Assembly (NCBI GenBank): GCA_002928875.1
Contig: PERO01000008.1
Location: 62,001 to 126,000, forward strand
DNA: 64,000 bases
Reading direction: 5' to 3'
Source of the DNA: Methylobacterium sp.
Lineage (GTDB): Bacteria; Pseudomonadota; Alphaproteobacteria; Rhizobiales; Beijerinckiaceae
Shown: in pieces, positions 46,114-61,856 of the stretch
Position numbering within the stretch: the stretch's first letter is position 1
Layout: each line of letters begins with the position of its first letter
Program-made: the position numbers and the translations under genes
Notes under the pieces: model-generated
Told to the model about the DNA's origin: nothing
The model's database searches: none
Seen by the model: only the letters and a program-made list of their open reading frames with translations

Positions 46114-47454
46114 TCAGCGGCCCAGCGCCAGGCCGGACATTTCCGGCGCCTTGCGCGACGGCTCGGCGAGCCCCCGGGCCAGGCGCGATTGCCGTGCGAC
46201 CCGGTCTGCCAAGACGGCCGAAACCAGGAACAACACGCCTTCCGCAGCGAAAACAACGGCATAGGCCGCGACTTGCGACGTGATGAAATAGCGCGCGATA
46301 TCGGCTGCCACGGCACCGATCAGCCCGCCGGCCCCGAAGGCGATGCCCTGGGCCGCGCCCCACAGGCCCATGCGAATGCCGGCGCGCGCCGGGTTCCCCT
46401 CGTTCACGAGGCGCATCATCGCGCCGATGGCAGCGGCAGCGAACGCGCCATTCGCAAGGCCGAGGAGGAACACATTCGGGCGAAACGGGAAGCCCATCCC
46501 CACGATGGCCGACGCGACGAGCCCCGCCAGCGCCAAAGCCGAGGCGAGACAGCCGCCGACGGTCCAGAACCGCGTCGTCGCGGCCTTGTGACGGCTGAAG
46601 AGGGTGCTGACGAGGGCGACCAGCACCATCCCGGCGAGGACACCGCCATGCTGGAGCCCGGCCAGTTTCGTCGTCTCGCCCGGCGTCAGCCCGAAGACCA
46701 CGCCCGCGAATGGCTCGAGGATCAGGTCCTGCGCGCTGTAGGCGACCATCGAGAGGAAAATGAAGATGGCGAACAACCGGGAATGCGGTTCGCCCCACAC
46801 CTCGCGGATGGCTTCGCGAAAGGGGATGCGCGGTTCGTCCTCGGCCTTGTGCAGCACGCCCTCGCCCTCGACGCCCCAGACCGCGAGCAGGCTGATCAGG
46901 AATGCCAGCGCGCTGACCGTGCCGGAGACCGCGAGCAGGCGCGGGAAGGAGAAGGGATCGAGGAAATGCCCGGCCGTGGCCGCGGTGACGATGAACCCCA
47001 TGATCATCATCACCCAGACGATGGTCGCCGCAGCCGGCCGGCGCCGGTCCTCCACCCGCTTCGAGAGCAGGACGAGCAGCGAGGTGCCGCTGGCACCCAC
47101 GCCGATGCCGATCAGCAGGAAGGCCAGCGTCGAGACGATCAGCCCGAGAACCACGGATTGCGCCAGCAGGGCGGCGCCGATGGCCGCCCCGAACCCGCCC
47201 AGCGCCAAAGTCGCCATGCCACCGCAGATCCACGGCGTGAGCCGGCCGCCGACATCCGCGCCATGCCCCCAACGCGGACGCAGAACCTGCACGGCATAGT
47301 GCAAACCGACCAGCAAGCCCGGCAGCATGGCCGGCAGGGCCAACTCCACCACCATCACGCGGTTGATCGTCGAGGTCGTCAGCACCACGATGGCACCGAG
47401 ACCGGTCTGAACCAGGCCCAGACGCAAAATTCCCAACCATCCCAACGGCTTCAT
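46114..47454 (-). CDS. PucC-family MFS protein (ORF428/Bch2-like)
   Basis: A 446-aa twelve-span protein of the bacteriochlorophyll-delivery branch of the MFS. Typical signs are the N-terminal LGILRLGLVQTGLGAIVVLT, TINRVMVVELALPAMLPGLL and the central LFAIFIFLSMVAYSAQDLIL followed by EPFAGVVFGLTPGETT. The position between bchG and bchP is that of orf428 in Rhodobacter. It likely delivers newly made bacteriochlorophyll from BchG to antenna proteins. Stop and start with bchG share TGATG. Confidence 0.93.
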   Translation of the reverse strand: MKPLGWLGILRLGLVQTGLGAIVVLTTSTINRVMVVELALPAMLPGLLVGLHYAVQVLRPRWGHGADVGGRLTPWICGGMATLALGGFGAAIGAALLAQSVVLGLIVSTLAFLLIGIGVGASGTSLLVLLSKRVEDRRRPAAATIVWVMMIMGFIVTAATAGHFLDPFSFPRLLAVSGTVSALAFLISLLAVWGVEGEGVLHKAEDEPRIPFREAIREVWGEPHSRLFAIFIFLSMVAYSAQDLILEPFAGVVFGLTPGETTKLAGLQHGGVLAGMVLVALVSTLFSRHKAATTRFWTVGGCLASALALAGLVASAIVGMGFPFRPNVFLLGLANGAFAAAAIGAMMRLVNEGNPARAGIRMGLWGAAQGIAFGAGGLIGAVAADIARYFITSQVAAYAVVFAAEGVLFLVSAVLADRVARQSRLARGLAEPSRKAPEMSGLALGR

Positions 47455-48395
47455 CACATCCCCCCGGCTGTGTCGAGACTGCGGAGCGCAAAAGCGCAGA
47501 CAAGCATGCCCAGCACGTAGAGCGTCACGCCCGTGCCGTTGTACCAGGGCGCGCGCTCCCGCGGCGCGGCGACCAGCCGGCGCATCAGCACGAGCTGCGC
47601 GACGAGCATCGCCCCGACGATCATCGCATGCACGGGCGCGCCCCAATGGACGAGCAGGGCGATGACGACCGCCTGCGGCACCGCCATCACCCAGCAGGCG
47701 AAGCGCGCGGCGCGCGCCGCCCCCAACTGCACGGGGATGGAGCGCACGCGATGCAGCTTGTCGCCTTCGATCGACTTGAAATCGTTGAGCGTCATGATTC
47801 CATGCGCGCCGAGACTGTAGAGCAAGGCCAGCGCGATGATCCGCGCATCCGGCCATGTGCCGAGCACCGCGGCGGCCCCCGTGAACCAGGGCAGGCCCTC
47901 ATAGCAAAGGCCCACGGCAAGGTTGCCATACCAGCCATTGCCCTTGAGGCGCATGGGCGGCGCGGAATAGGCCCAGGCGCAGACCAGGCCCAGGATGGTC
48001 GCGAAGGTCACCTGCGGGCCCAGAAGGCTCGCGAAAAACAGCGACACGATCGTCCAGATCACGGCGAAGAACAGCCCCCATTGCCCCGGCACCCGGCCGG
48101 AGGGAATGGGCCGGTCCGGCTCGTTCACGGCATCGACATGGCGGTCGTACCAGTCATTCACGACCTGGCTGGTGCCGCAGACCAGCGGTCCGGCCAGCAG
48201 GGCGCCGGCCACGGCCGCGAGCCACGTCTCGGACAGGGACGAACCCGCCGACACCACGCCGCAGAGATAGGCCCACATCGGCGGGAACCAGGTGATCGGC
48301 TTGAGAAGCTGCAGCAAGGCACGCGGCTGCGGATAGACCTGCCGGTGAACGACCAGCGGTTCGACGACACCAGAGGGTGAGGGATCGCGCGCCAT
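47454..48395 (-). CDS. bchG: Bacteriochlorophyll synthase (prenyltransferase)
   Basis: 313-aa UbiA-superfamily enzyme that esterifies bacteriochlorophyllide a with geranylgeranyl or phytyl diphosphate. About nine membrane helices. The first Asp-rich motif is VVNDWYDRHVDAVNEPDRPI and the second lies in GIMTLNDFKSIEGDKLHRVR. It heads the bchG-pucC-like-bchP-tspO unit; two imperfect PpsR-type sites lie 30-69 bp upstream. Confidence 0.97.
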   Translation of the reverse strand: MARDPSPSGVVEPLVVHRQVYPQPRALLQLLKPITWFPPMWAYLCGVVSAGSSLSETWLAAVAGALLAGPLVCGTSQVVNDWYDRHVDAVNEPDRPIPSGRVPGQWGLFFAVIWTIVSLFFASLLGPQVTFATILGLVCAWAYSAPPMRLKGNGWYGNLAVGLCYEGLPWFTGAAAVLGTWPDARIIALALLYSLGAHGIMTLNDFKSIEGDKLHRVRSIPVQLGAARAARFACWVMAVPQAVVIALLVHWGAPVHAMIVGAMLVAQLVLMRRLVAAPRERAPWYNGTGVTLYVLGMLVCAFALRSLDTAGGM

Positions 48396-48424
48396 TCCCG
48401 GAGGCTAGACGCCGGCTCCGGCAA

Positions 48425-48442
48425 CGTCAATTTGAATTTACG
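48425..48442 (-). promoter_or_regulatory. Degenerate PpsR-like site upstream of bchG
   Basis: CGTCAATTTGAATTTACG is a CGT-N12-ACG palindrome with the internal CAATTT characteristic of the strong boxes here. Each outer triplet has one mismatch to TGT/ACA. It is 4 bp from the better site at 48447. Confidence 0.4.
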
Positions 48443-48446
48443 GAAG

Positions 48447-48464
48447 TGTCAATTTTAATTGACG
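48447..48464 (-). promoter_or_regulatory. Near-consensus PpsR box upstream of bchG
   Basis: TGTCAATTTTAATTGACG matches TGT-N12-ACA except for the last base and has TGTCAA/TTGACG arms. It lies 52 bp upstream of bchG and beyond the ppsR stop, so it should act on bchG. Confidence 0.62.
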
Positions 48465-48589
48465 CTTCCAGTTGGACCGACCAGCAACCGGCCACGAGGG
48501 CGCGGGCAGGAACAGCGTAACGGTTCGCGGGAAAGGTTCGGCGGCCCGGCGCATTCAGGCCGGCACAACCGCGCAGAGGAGCGGCGTGA

Positions 48590-50032
48590 TCACTCGCTCT
48601 CGTCGTCGTCCATGCCGCCGAGATTGCCGAGGCCATGCCGGCGCATCTTCGCGTAGAAACTCTGGCGGCTCAGCCCCAGCATCTGCGCGGCCGAGGCCCG
48701 ATTGTCACCGGAGCGCTTGAGCGCGGCCTCGATGCACAATTTCTCGATGATGTCGGCAGATTCGCGCACCATGTCCTTCAGCGAGACGCGCCCGACCAGT
48801 TCGGTCACCTGATCGACCGAGGTATAGGGATTTGGCTCGCGCACGGCGGCGGCGGGCTGCAGCAGGGCGCGGCGCATCAGCAGGCCGTAGACCGGGTTCT
48901 GCCCGACGAGGGTCGAGACGGCGGTGACCTCGATATCCTCCGAGCCGCCGAACGAGCCGCGCAGAATCGTGGGGAAGCTGCGCACGCTCTGGCTTTCCCG
49001 CAGGCGCGCCATCAGCAATTCCATGTCGACGCCCGGCCGGCCCAGCCATTTCGCGATGACCTGCCCGAGGATCTGCTCCTTCGAGGCGAGGTGCACCAGC
49101 TCGAGGAAGGCCTGGTTCGCTTCCGTGATGCGCCAGTCCTCGTCGATGACGACGAAAGCCAGCGGAAAATGCTCGACCACCCGGGCGACATCCTGCGCGG
49201 CACCGCCGGCCTGCGCGCCCTTCGCGCCCTCCACCGGCAGCAATTGCAGCAGGAAGGAGACATCCTGCTCCTGCCGGAAGACCGCGATGCTTACCGCGAA
49301 AGTCGTGCCGGTGGTGGCGAGCCGAGCCTCGATGCCCGGCACCGTCCCCGTGCGGCGCGCCGTCTTCAGCGCCGATTCGAGCAGTTGCCCGCTGTCGTAA
49401 TCGAAGCAGGAGAGCACGGTACGGTTCACGAGCTTGTCCGAGACGGGCGCGAGTTGCTCGATCGCGGCGGGATTGGCCTCGGTGATCCGCAGGGTCGCGC
49501 CATCGACGATCAGCACCGGATCGGTGGTGACATGAAACAGCATGCGATAGCGCGTTTCGGCCGCGCGATAGCGACTGTAATCGCGCTCGAGCACATCCTG
49601 CGTCTCGACCAGCTTGCGCTGCAACGCCGAAAGGCGCCTGAGATCACGCCCCACGGCTATGATTCGCCCCGTGCGCCCCAAGGCTACGGCGGAATAGCGG
49701 ATCGGCAGGTCGACGCCCCGATCCGTCGGGTGGTTGATCTCGCGGGCCTGGGTGGGGCTGCCCTTGAGCGCGCGCCCGATCAGATCCTCGACCTTCGGGC
49801 GGCTTTCGGGCGTGACGATCTCGATCCAGGCGCGGCCGCGCCAGCCTTCGCCGACTTCACGCGCGAGTTCGATGTCGTTTGTCACGACATCGTGGATCAT
49901 GCCCTCGCCATCGACGACGATCGCGATATCCGACAGGGAGGCAACCAGTCTCTCCGCCGAATCCGGCGTGACATCGACCGCCCATTCCGGGATGCCGCCG
50001 GCACCGTTGTGAACCGAGACCTGCTCTTCCAT
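48590..50032 (-). CDS. ppsR: PpsR/CrtJ, photosynthesis-gene repressor
   Basis: 480-aa regulator with N-terminal and two PAS domains (around residues 25-135, 155-270 and 285-395), a Q-linker and a Fis-type HTH at the C-terminus (KRSGDNRASAAQMLGLSRQS, FYAKMRRHGL). PpsR represses bch, crt and antenna genes through TGT-N12-ACA sites, seen several times here. Only two cysteines are present: Cys209 in SCFDYD and Cys433 in EKLCIEAALKR, just before the HTH, matching the place of the redox-active Cys420/424 of Rhodobacter. Whether a counterpart of Cys249/251 exists needs alignment. It is transcribed apart from bchG, with its own start. Confidence 0.96.
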   Translation of the reverse strand: MEEQVSVHNGAGGIPEWAVDVTPDSAERLVASLSDIAIVVDGEGMIHDVVTNDIELAREVGEGWRGRAWIEIVTPESRPKVEDLIGRALKGSPTQAREINHPTDRGVDLPIRYSAVALGRTGRIIAVGRDLRRLSALQRKLVETQDVLERDYSRYRAAETRYRMLFHVTTDPVLIVDGATLRITEANPAAIEQLAPVSDKLVNRTVLSCFDYDSGQLLESALKTARRTGTVPGIEARLATTGTTFAVSIAVFRQEQDVSFLLQLLPVEGAKGAQAGGAAQDVARVVEHFPLAFVVIDEDWRITEANQAFLELVHLASKEQILGQVIAKWLGRPGVDMELLMARLRESQSVRSFPTILRGSFGGSEDIEVTAVSTLVGQNPVYGLLMRRALLQPAAAVREPNPYTSVDQVTELVGRVSLKDMVRESADIIEKLCIEAALKRSGDNRASAAQMLGLSRQSFYAKMRRHGLGNLGGMDDDESE

Positions 50033-50152
50033 TTCACTCGCGCTCGTTTGCGTCTTGGGCGGACGGCATCAGGTAGTCGAATCCGGCTTCTGCAGCCGGT
50101 TATTCCAGTCGATATAAACAAGGACCGCGCCCGACAAGACCGGATCGCTGCC

Positions 50153-50176
50153 GGAACGATCTTCTCCCATCGTTCC
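50153..50176 (-). terminator. Hairpin just after ppaA
   Basis: GGAACGAT (50153-50160) and ATCGTTCC (50169-50176) are perfect 8-bp arms with an 8-bp loop, 6 bp beyond the ppaA stop on the minus strand. No T-tract follows, so it may be a weak terminator or mRNA 3'-end stabiliser. Confidence 0.45.
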
Positions 50177-50181
50177 TGAAG

Positions 50182-50988
50182 TCACGAATCCGAGCGCGGG
50201 ATCAAACGATCGAGTGCCCCGGAAAGTTCATCGAACGGCAGGGGCGCCAGATCGGCACCCAGCGCCAGCGCCGCCTCGGCCCGGCCCACGAAGCGTGCGC
50301 CGCCCAGAAGGATGCGCAGACGCGGTTCGCAAGACACCGCGCGGATCCGCGCGATGAGTGCCGCGGCCTGCGCCTCGTCTCCCGCGCCATGCGCCGAAAG
50401 TCCCACTACATCGTAGCGCGTTGCGGCCACGCGGCTGAGCAGCGCCTCCTCGGGCATGTGCGATTCGCAATCGCAATCCCAGCCCGCCTGCTGGAACCGG
50501 ATCCCCAGCATGCGCATCCCGAAGCAATGCAATTCGCCCGGCATCGGCACCAGCAGCATGCGCCGTTCCGAAACGCGGGCGCCGGTCACGGCCGGCGCGA
50601 ATTCATGCAGCACGTTCTGCAGCGTCACGAGCCCGAGCGACACCTCCGCGAAGCAGAGGTCGTCGTTTTCCCAGCCCTGCCCCAGCCGCTGTGCCGCTTC
50701 GCCGAGCAGTCCGGCAATCCGGTCATCGAGCAATCCGAAGGGGTGGCGCCATGGCGCGAGCCATGCCAGCGCCCCCGCAACATCACCCGAGGCGACCAAA
50801 GCCACGAAGCGGCCCATATCCGACGGTGATGGCGTCAGCCCCCGGAGCGAGGTCAGCCCGCGGGGAAGCGCCCGGCCGGCGGTCGGGGCCAGCCCCTCGC
50901 CGGGTGCATGCCCGGCCGGATGCAAGGTTCCCGGCGGATGCAAGGTCCCGTGGCGACGCAGCAGCGCGGTCAGCACCGAAGCCTCCAC
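50182..50988 (-). CDS. ppaA: PpaA/AerR, cobalamin-binding antirepressor of PpsR
   Basis: 268-aa SCHIC/B12-binding-domain regulator. The cobalamin motif ExHxxG is present as GELHCFG (His154), followed by MRMLGIRFQQAGWDCDCESH and the Rossmann-like DVVGLSAHGAGDEAQAAALI. AerR/PpaA binds PpsR and relieves repression, in a light- and B12-dependent manner. The first 57 residues are low complexity with a duplicated GTLHP; an internal ATG at 50817 (MGRFVALVASG) would give a shorter form starting at the conserved domain, recalling long and short AerR in Rhodobacter. It lies beside ppsR and after orf53. Confidence 0.94.
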   Translation of the reverse strand: MEASVLTALLRRHGTLHPPGTLHPAGHAPGEGLAPTAGRALPRGLTSLRGLTPSPSDMGRFVALVASGDVAGALAWLAPWRHPFGLLDDRIAGLLGEAAQRLGQGWENDDLCFAEVSLGLVTLQNVLHEFAPAVTGARVSERRMLLVPMPGELHCFGMRMLGIRFQQAGWDCDCESHMPEEALLSRVAATRYDVVGLSAHGAGDEAQAAALIARIRAVSCEPRLRILLGGARFVGRAEAALALGADLAPLPFDELSGALDRLIPRSDS

Positions 50989-50994
50989 CGTCCG

Positions 50995-51156
50995 CTAGAT
51001 GAGCGCCTGGGAGGGGGCACGATCGCCCCCGCTGCGGCCGTGCCCGTCGCCATAGGCGTCCCCCGGATCAAAGCCTGGTGCGAAACGGGGCAAGGGGCGG
51101 TCGATGCCTTCGAAGACATCCGCGTTCTTGAGCCCATCATCATAGCTGCTACCCAT
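50995..51156 (-). CDS. Small acidic protein upstream of ppaA (53 aa)
   Basis: MGSSYDDGLKNADVFEGIDR starts a 53-aa, Gly/Asp-rich, cysteine-free soluble ORF that ends GGDRAPSQALI. A very strong ribosome site, GGGGGAGGGCGTG, lies directly before the ATG at 51156. Its stop is only 6 bp before ppaA, so it is probably translated in one operon with it. I recognise no family. A TGT-N12-ACA site begins 17 bp upstream. It might be a real small regulator or just a leader ORF. Confidence 0.58.
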   Translation of the reverse strand: MGSSYDDGLKNADVFEGIDRPLPRFAPGFDPGDAYGDGHGRSGGDRAPSQALI

Positions 51157-51172
51157 CACGCCCTCCCCCGGG

Positions 51173-51190
51173 TGTAACTGGACGTAGACA
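51173..51190 (-). promoter_or_regulatory. Possible PpsR box before orf53-ppaA
   Basis: TGTAACTGGACGTAGACA fits TGT-N12-ACA but lacks extended arms, so it is a weak candidate. Position 17-34 bp before the orf53 ATG would allow PpsR to block its own antirepressor operon. Confidence 0.35.
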
Positions 51191-51253
51191 CTTCTACCCC
51201 ACGCCTGACCGCACACCATGACGTGCATCAGGAAACCCATATGTGCGACACTA

Positions 51254-51275
51254 TGTCGCGAACGACAATTTTGTC
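51254..51275. repeat. Overlapping palindromes TGTCG-N4-CGACA and GACAA-N2-TTGTC
   Basis: The two perfect inverted repeats (51254-51267 and 51264-51275) share GACA. The second resembles the TTGACA-N4-TTGTCA palindrome at the bchE start. They may bind a dimeric regulator; which one is unknown. Confidence 0.5.
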
Positions 51276-51286
51276 AAAGGGGCTCT

Positions 51287-51302
51287 TGGTCAGGGATGAC
51301 CA
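51287..51302. repeat. Palindrome TGGTCA-N4-TGACCA
   Basis: Perfect 6-bp arms around GGGA at 51287-51302, in the middle of the ppaA-bchF regulatory region. No known PGC regulator site matches it exactly in my knowledge. Confidence 0.5.
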
Positions 51303-51423
51303 GATCACCTTTATGGCCCAGTCGCAATCAAAATCGGCCATCGTTGCAAAAAGTGATCAAAGTAGAGCGATTTGGTGGGGGCCCAGCGAGGGGAATGCGG
51401 CGCGTTGCCGCAATTGGAGGGCG

Positions 51424-51442
51424 GTACAAGTCTGAATTGTAC
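51424..51442. repeat. Palindrome GTACAA-N7-TTGTAC
   Basis: Perfect 6-bp arms with a 7-bp spacer at 51424-51442. It lies about 100 bp before the bchF-side PpsR box, and no function is known to me. Confidence 0.5.
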
Positions 51443-51545
51443 AGAATGGCCCAATCTCGCGCCGTGATCGGTCACCCGTGAACAACAGGGCAAAGTTGCC
51501 ATCCGGCACGTGCATATCCCCTGTGACACCATCCCCGAAAATCTC

Positions 51546-51563
51546 TGTCTAGTTTTGTTGACA
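51546..51563 (+). promoter_or_regulatory. PpsR/CrtJ box upstream of bchF
   Basis: TGTCTAGTTTTGTTGACA fits TGT-N12-ACA with a TTGACA right arm. It ends 74 bp before the bchF ATG and probably controls the whole bchFNBHLM-lhaA-puh operon. The TTGACA could also overlap a -35 element, giving direct promoter occlusion. Confidence 0.75.
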
Positions 51564-51637
51564 TATCCCGAAAGCCGCGCGAAGGTCAGTGAACAAGGCG
51601 GGAGCATTGCGTTCCCCGCCCCAGCCGGGAGGGCGGA

Positions 51638-53490
<1,853 letters not shown>

Positions 53491-53491
53491 C

Positions 53492-55073
53492 ATGCATCTC
53501 ACCGTCTGGACCTATGAGGGACCTCCCCATGTCGGCGCGATGCGGATCGCCACCGCGATGCGCGGCCTGCATTATGTGCTGCACGCCCCGCAGGGCGACA
53601 CCTATGCCGATCTGCTCTTCACGATGATCGAGCGGCGCAACAAGCGCCCGCCCGTCACCTACACCACCTTCCAGGCCCGCGACCTTGGCGGCGACACGGC
53701 GGACCTCTTCCAGACCGCTTGCGCCGAGGCCTATGAGCGCTTCAAGCCGCAGGCGATGATCGTCGGCGCGTCCTGCACCGGCGAACTCATCCAGGACGAT
53801 CCGGCCGGGCTCGCCCGCGCGCTGGGCCTGCCGATCCCCGTGATCCCGCTGGAGCTTCCGAGCTACCAGAAGAAGGAGAACTGGGGCGCGGCGGAAACCT
53901 TCTACCAGCTCGTGCGGGCGCTCGCGGGCCCGCATGTGCCGCCGCCCGGTTCGATTCGCGCACCGCGCCGGCCGGGCGAGCCTGCGCGCTGCAACATTCT
54001 TGGCCCGGCCGCCGTCGGCTTCCGCCATCGCGACGATCTCCTGGCCGTGAGCCACATCCTCGAGCGGATGGGTGTCGAAATCCATGTCGTCGCGCCGTGG
54101 GATGCAACCCCGGCCGATCTCGCCCATCTCGGCGAGGCCGATTTCAACATCGTGCTCTACCCGGAAATCGCGGGGCAGGCCGCGCAATGGCTGAAGCGCT
54201 CGTTCAACCAGCCGATGGTCACCACCGTGCCGATCGGCGTGGGGGCGACGCGCGATTTCATGGTCGAGGTCGCGCGCTGTGCCGGCATTGATCCCGCGCC
54301 CTTCCTCGCGGAGGAGCCGGGGCGGTTGCCGTGGTATTCGCGCTCGGTCGATTCGACCTATCTCACGGGCAAGCGCGTCTTCATCTTCGGCGATGCGACG
54401 CATGCGCTCGCCGCCGCGCGGATCTGCAAGGAGGAACTCGGCTTCGATGTCGTGGGCCTTGGCACCTATTCCCGCGAATTCGCCCGCGATGTCCGGCAGA
54501 TGGCGACACGCCTCGGGCTCGAAGCGCTGATCACTGACGATTATCTCGAGGTGGAAGCGAAAATCGCCGAATTGCAGCCTGAACTCGTGCTCGGCTCGCA
54601 GATGGAGCGGCACATCGCCAAGCGCCTGCGCATTCCCTGCGCGGTGATCTCCGCGCCCGTGCATGTCCAGGATTTCCCCGCCCGCTACGCCCCGCAGATG
54701 GGCTTCGACGGCGCGGATGTGATCTTCGACACCTGGGTGCATCCGCTGATGATGGGGCTCGAGGAGCATCTCCTCGGCATGTTCCGCGACGATTTCGAAT
54801 TCCATGACGGCGCGGGTTCGAGCCATCTCGGGCATGGCTCGCATGCAACCTCCCGCGAGCGCGCGGCCGAACCGGTCGCAGCCGTTCCGCAGGCGGATGT
54901 CGCCGTGGCGGATTTGCCCGCAGCCGAACTCCCTGCCGGCGAGCCGGTCTGGGCGGCCGAGGCGGAAAAGGAACTGAAGAAGATCCCGTTCTTCGTGCGG
55001 GGAAAAGCCCGCCGGAACACCGAGAATTTCGCGCGCGAACGCAGCCTTCGCACCATCACCGTGGAGACGCTCT

Positions 55074-55102
<29 letters not shown>
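53492..55102 (+). CDS. bchB: Light-independent protochlorophyllide reductase subunit B
   Basis: 536-aa NifK-like subunit of dark [23 protein letters not shown] is the canonical start, an aspartate in place of a cluster cysteine is usual in BchB, and the C-terminal domain [20 protein letters not shown] is the typical substrate-cap tail. An Ala/Glu-rich linker ([20 protein letters not shown]) precedes that tail. Its final 29 bp overlap the start of bchH. Confidence 0.97.
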
Positions 55103-60407
<5,305 letters not shown>

Positions 60408-60411
<4 letters not shown>

Positions 60412-61832
60412 ACGTCCAGCGCCTCCTCATCGACAGACTGAAGCGGATCGACCCGCGTTTCCTGCCCTTCGCGGATGCGGCTTCGGCCGAATTGCCGCTG
60501 GGCCGGCTAATGCGGCTTGCGCTGTTTCAGGTCTCGGTGGCGATGGCGTCCGTGCTGCTCCTCGGCACGCTGAACCGGGTGATGATCGTCGAACTCGGCG
60601 TCTCCGCCTCGCTGGTGGCGCTGATGGTGGCCTTGCCCTTCCTCTTCGCCCCGTTCCGGGCGCTGGTGGGATTCCGCTCGGATACGCATCGCTCGGCCTT
60701 CGGCTGGCGGCGCGTGCCTTACGTCTGGGCGGGCACGATGCTGCAATTCGCGGGGCTCGCGATCATGCCCTTCGCGCTGCTGCTGCTCGGCACGGACCAT
60801 GATGCACCGCCGGTCATCGGGCATATCGGCGCGGCGCTCGCCTTCCTGCTCACCGGCGCGGGGCTTCACACCACGCAGACCGCCGGGCTCGCGCTCGCGA
60901 CCGATCTCGCGAGCACCGAGCAGCGCCCGCGCGTCGTGGCGCTGATGTATGTGGTGTTCCTGGTCAGCATGATCGTGAGCGGCTACCTCTTCTCGTTCGT
61001 GCTCGCAGAATTCAACCCGATGCGCCTCATCCAGGTGGTGCAGGGCGCGGCGGTCACGACTTTCTTCCTCAACGTGGTCGCCCTGTGGAAGCAGGAGGCG
61101 CGCCGCCGGCCCGAGCCGCGCGAGGCGAGCCCAAGCTTCGGCCAGGCCTGGAAACGCTTCGCCGAGAAGCCGCAGGCGCGCCGCTTCCTCGTGGCCGTGG
61201 GCCTCGGCACGGCGGCCTTCAACATGCAGGACATCATCCTCGAGCCCTATGGCGCCGAGGTGCTGGGCCTTTCCGTGAGCTCGACGACGATGCTCACGGC
61301 GATCCTTGCCGCCGGCTCGCTCGCGGCCTTCTCGCTGGCGGCCGGCCTGCTGGCGAAAGGCCTGCATCCCTGCCGGCTGGCGGCGCTGGGCGTGCTCGTC
61401 GGCGTGCTCGGCTTCTCGCTGGTGATCTTCTCCGGGGCGTTCGGCGCGCCGCTGCTCTTCCGGGCGGGCGTCATCGCCATCGGCTTCGGGGCGGGGTTTT
61501 TCTCCGTCAGCACGCTGATCGCGGCGATGAACCTCGATTCCGGCGAGCAGATCGGTCTCGCACTCGGCGCCTGGGGCGCGGTGCAGACGACGTCAGCCGG
61601 TATCGCCATCGGCCTCGGCGGCGTGCTGCGGGACAGCCTCGCCGCCCTGGGCGCCACGGGTCAGCTCGGCAAGGCGTTTCTCGCCTCATCCAGCGCCTAT
61701 GGCGTGATCTACCATCTCGAAATCCTGCTTCTCTTCCTCACCCTCGTCGCGCTTGGTCCGCTGGTCCGGGCGTGGCGGCGGGACGAGAGTATCGCGCCGG
61801 CCCGCATCCAGCTCGCCGAATTCCCCAACTGA
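60408..61832 (+). CDS. lhaA: LhaA, LH1 complex assembly protein (PucC family)
   Basis: 474-aa twelve-span MFS/BCD-family protein. Family motifs: LPLGRLMRLALFQVSVAMAS, LLLGTLNRVMIVELGVSASL, AFGWRRVPYVWAGTMLQFAG and QDIILEPYGAEVLGLSVSST. In Rhodobacter, LhaA at this place between bchM and puhA is needed for LH1 assembly, handing bacteriochlorophyll to the antenna. It overlaps bchM (ATGA) and ends 24 bp before puhA. A second PucC-type gene is at 46-47 kb. Confidence 0.95.
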
Positions 61833-61856
61833 TTGACAATCCAGGAGGATCTTCTC

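Larger units (their letters stand above)
51157..51637. other. Regulatory intergenic region between ppaA operon and bchF
   Basis: This 480-bp gene-free stretch has lower GC than its neighbours and several palindromes: TGT-N12-ACA at 51173 and 51546, TGTCG-N4-CGACA at 51254, GACAA-N2-TTGTC at 51264, TGGTCA-N4-TGACCA at 51287 and GTACAA-N7-TTGTAC at 51424. The divergent units on either side (ppaA operon and bchF-puh operon) both probably use it. Short frames crossing it have no ribosome sites. Confidence 0.7.

Noticed and set aside
48459..48720. Short plus-strand frames in the bchG-ppsR gap
   Set aside because: No ribosome sites; they run into the ppsR 3' end and carry Arg/Ser-rich shadow translations.
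51218..51481. Short plus-strand frames in the ppaA-bchF gap as a leader peptide
   Set aside because: No convincing ribosome site, and the frames cross several palindromes that explain the sequence better.
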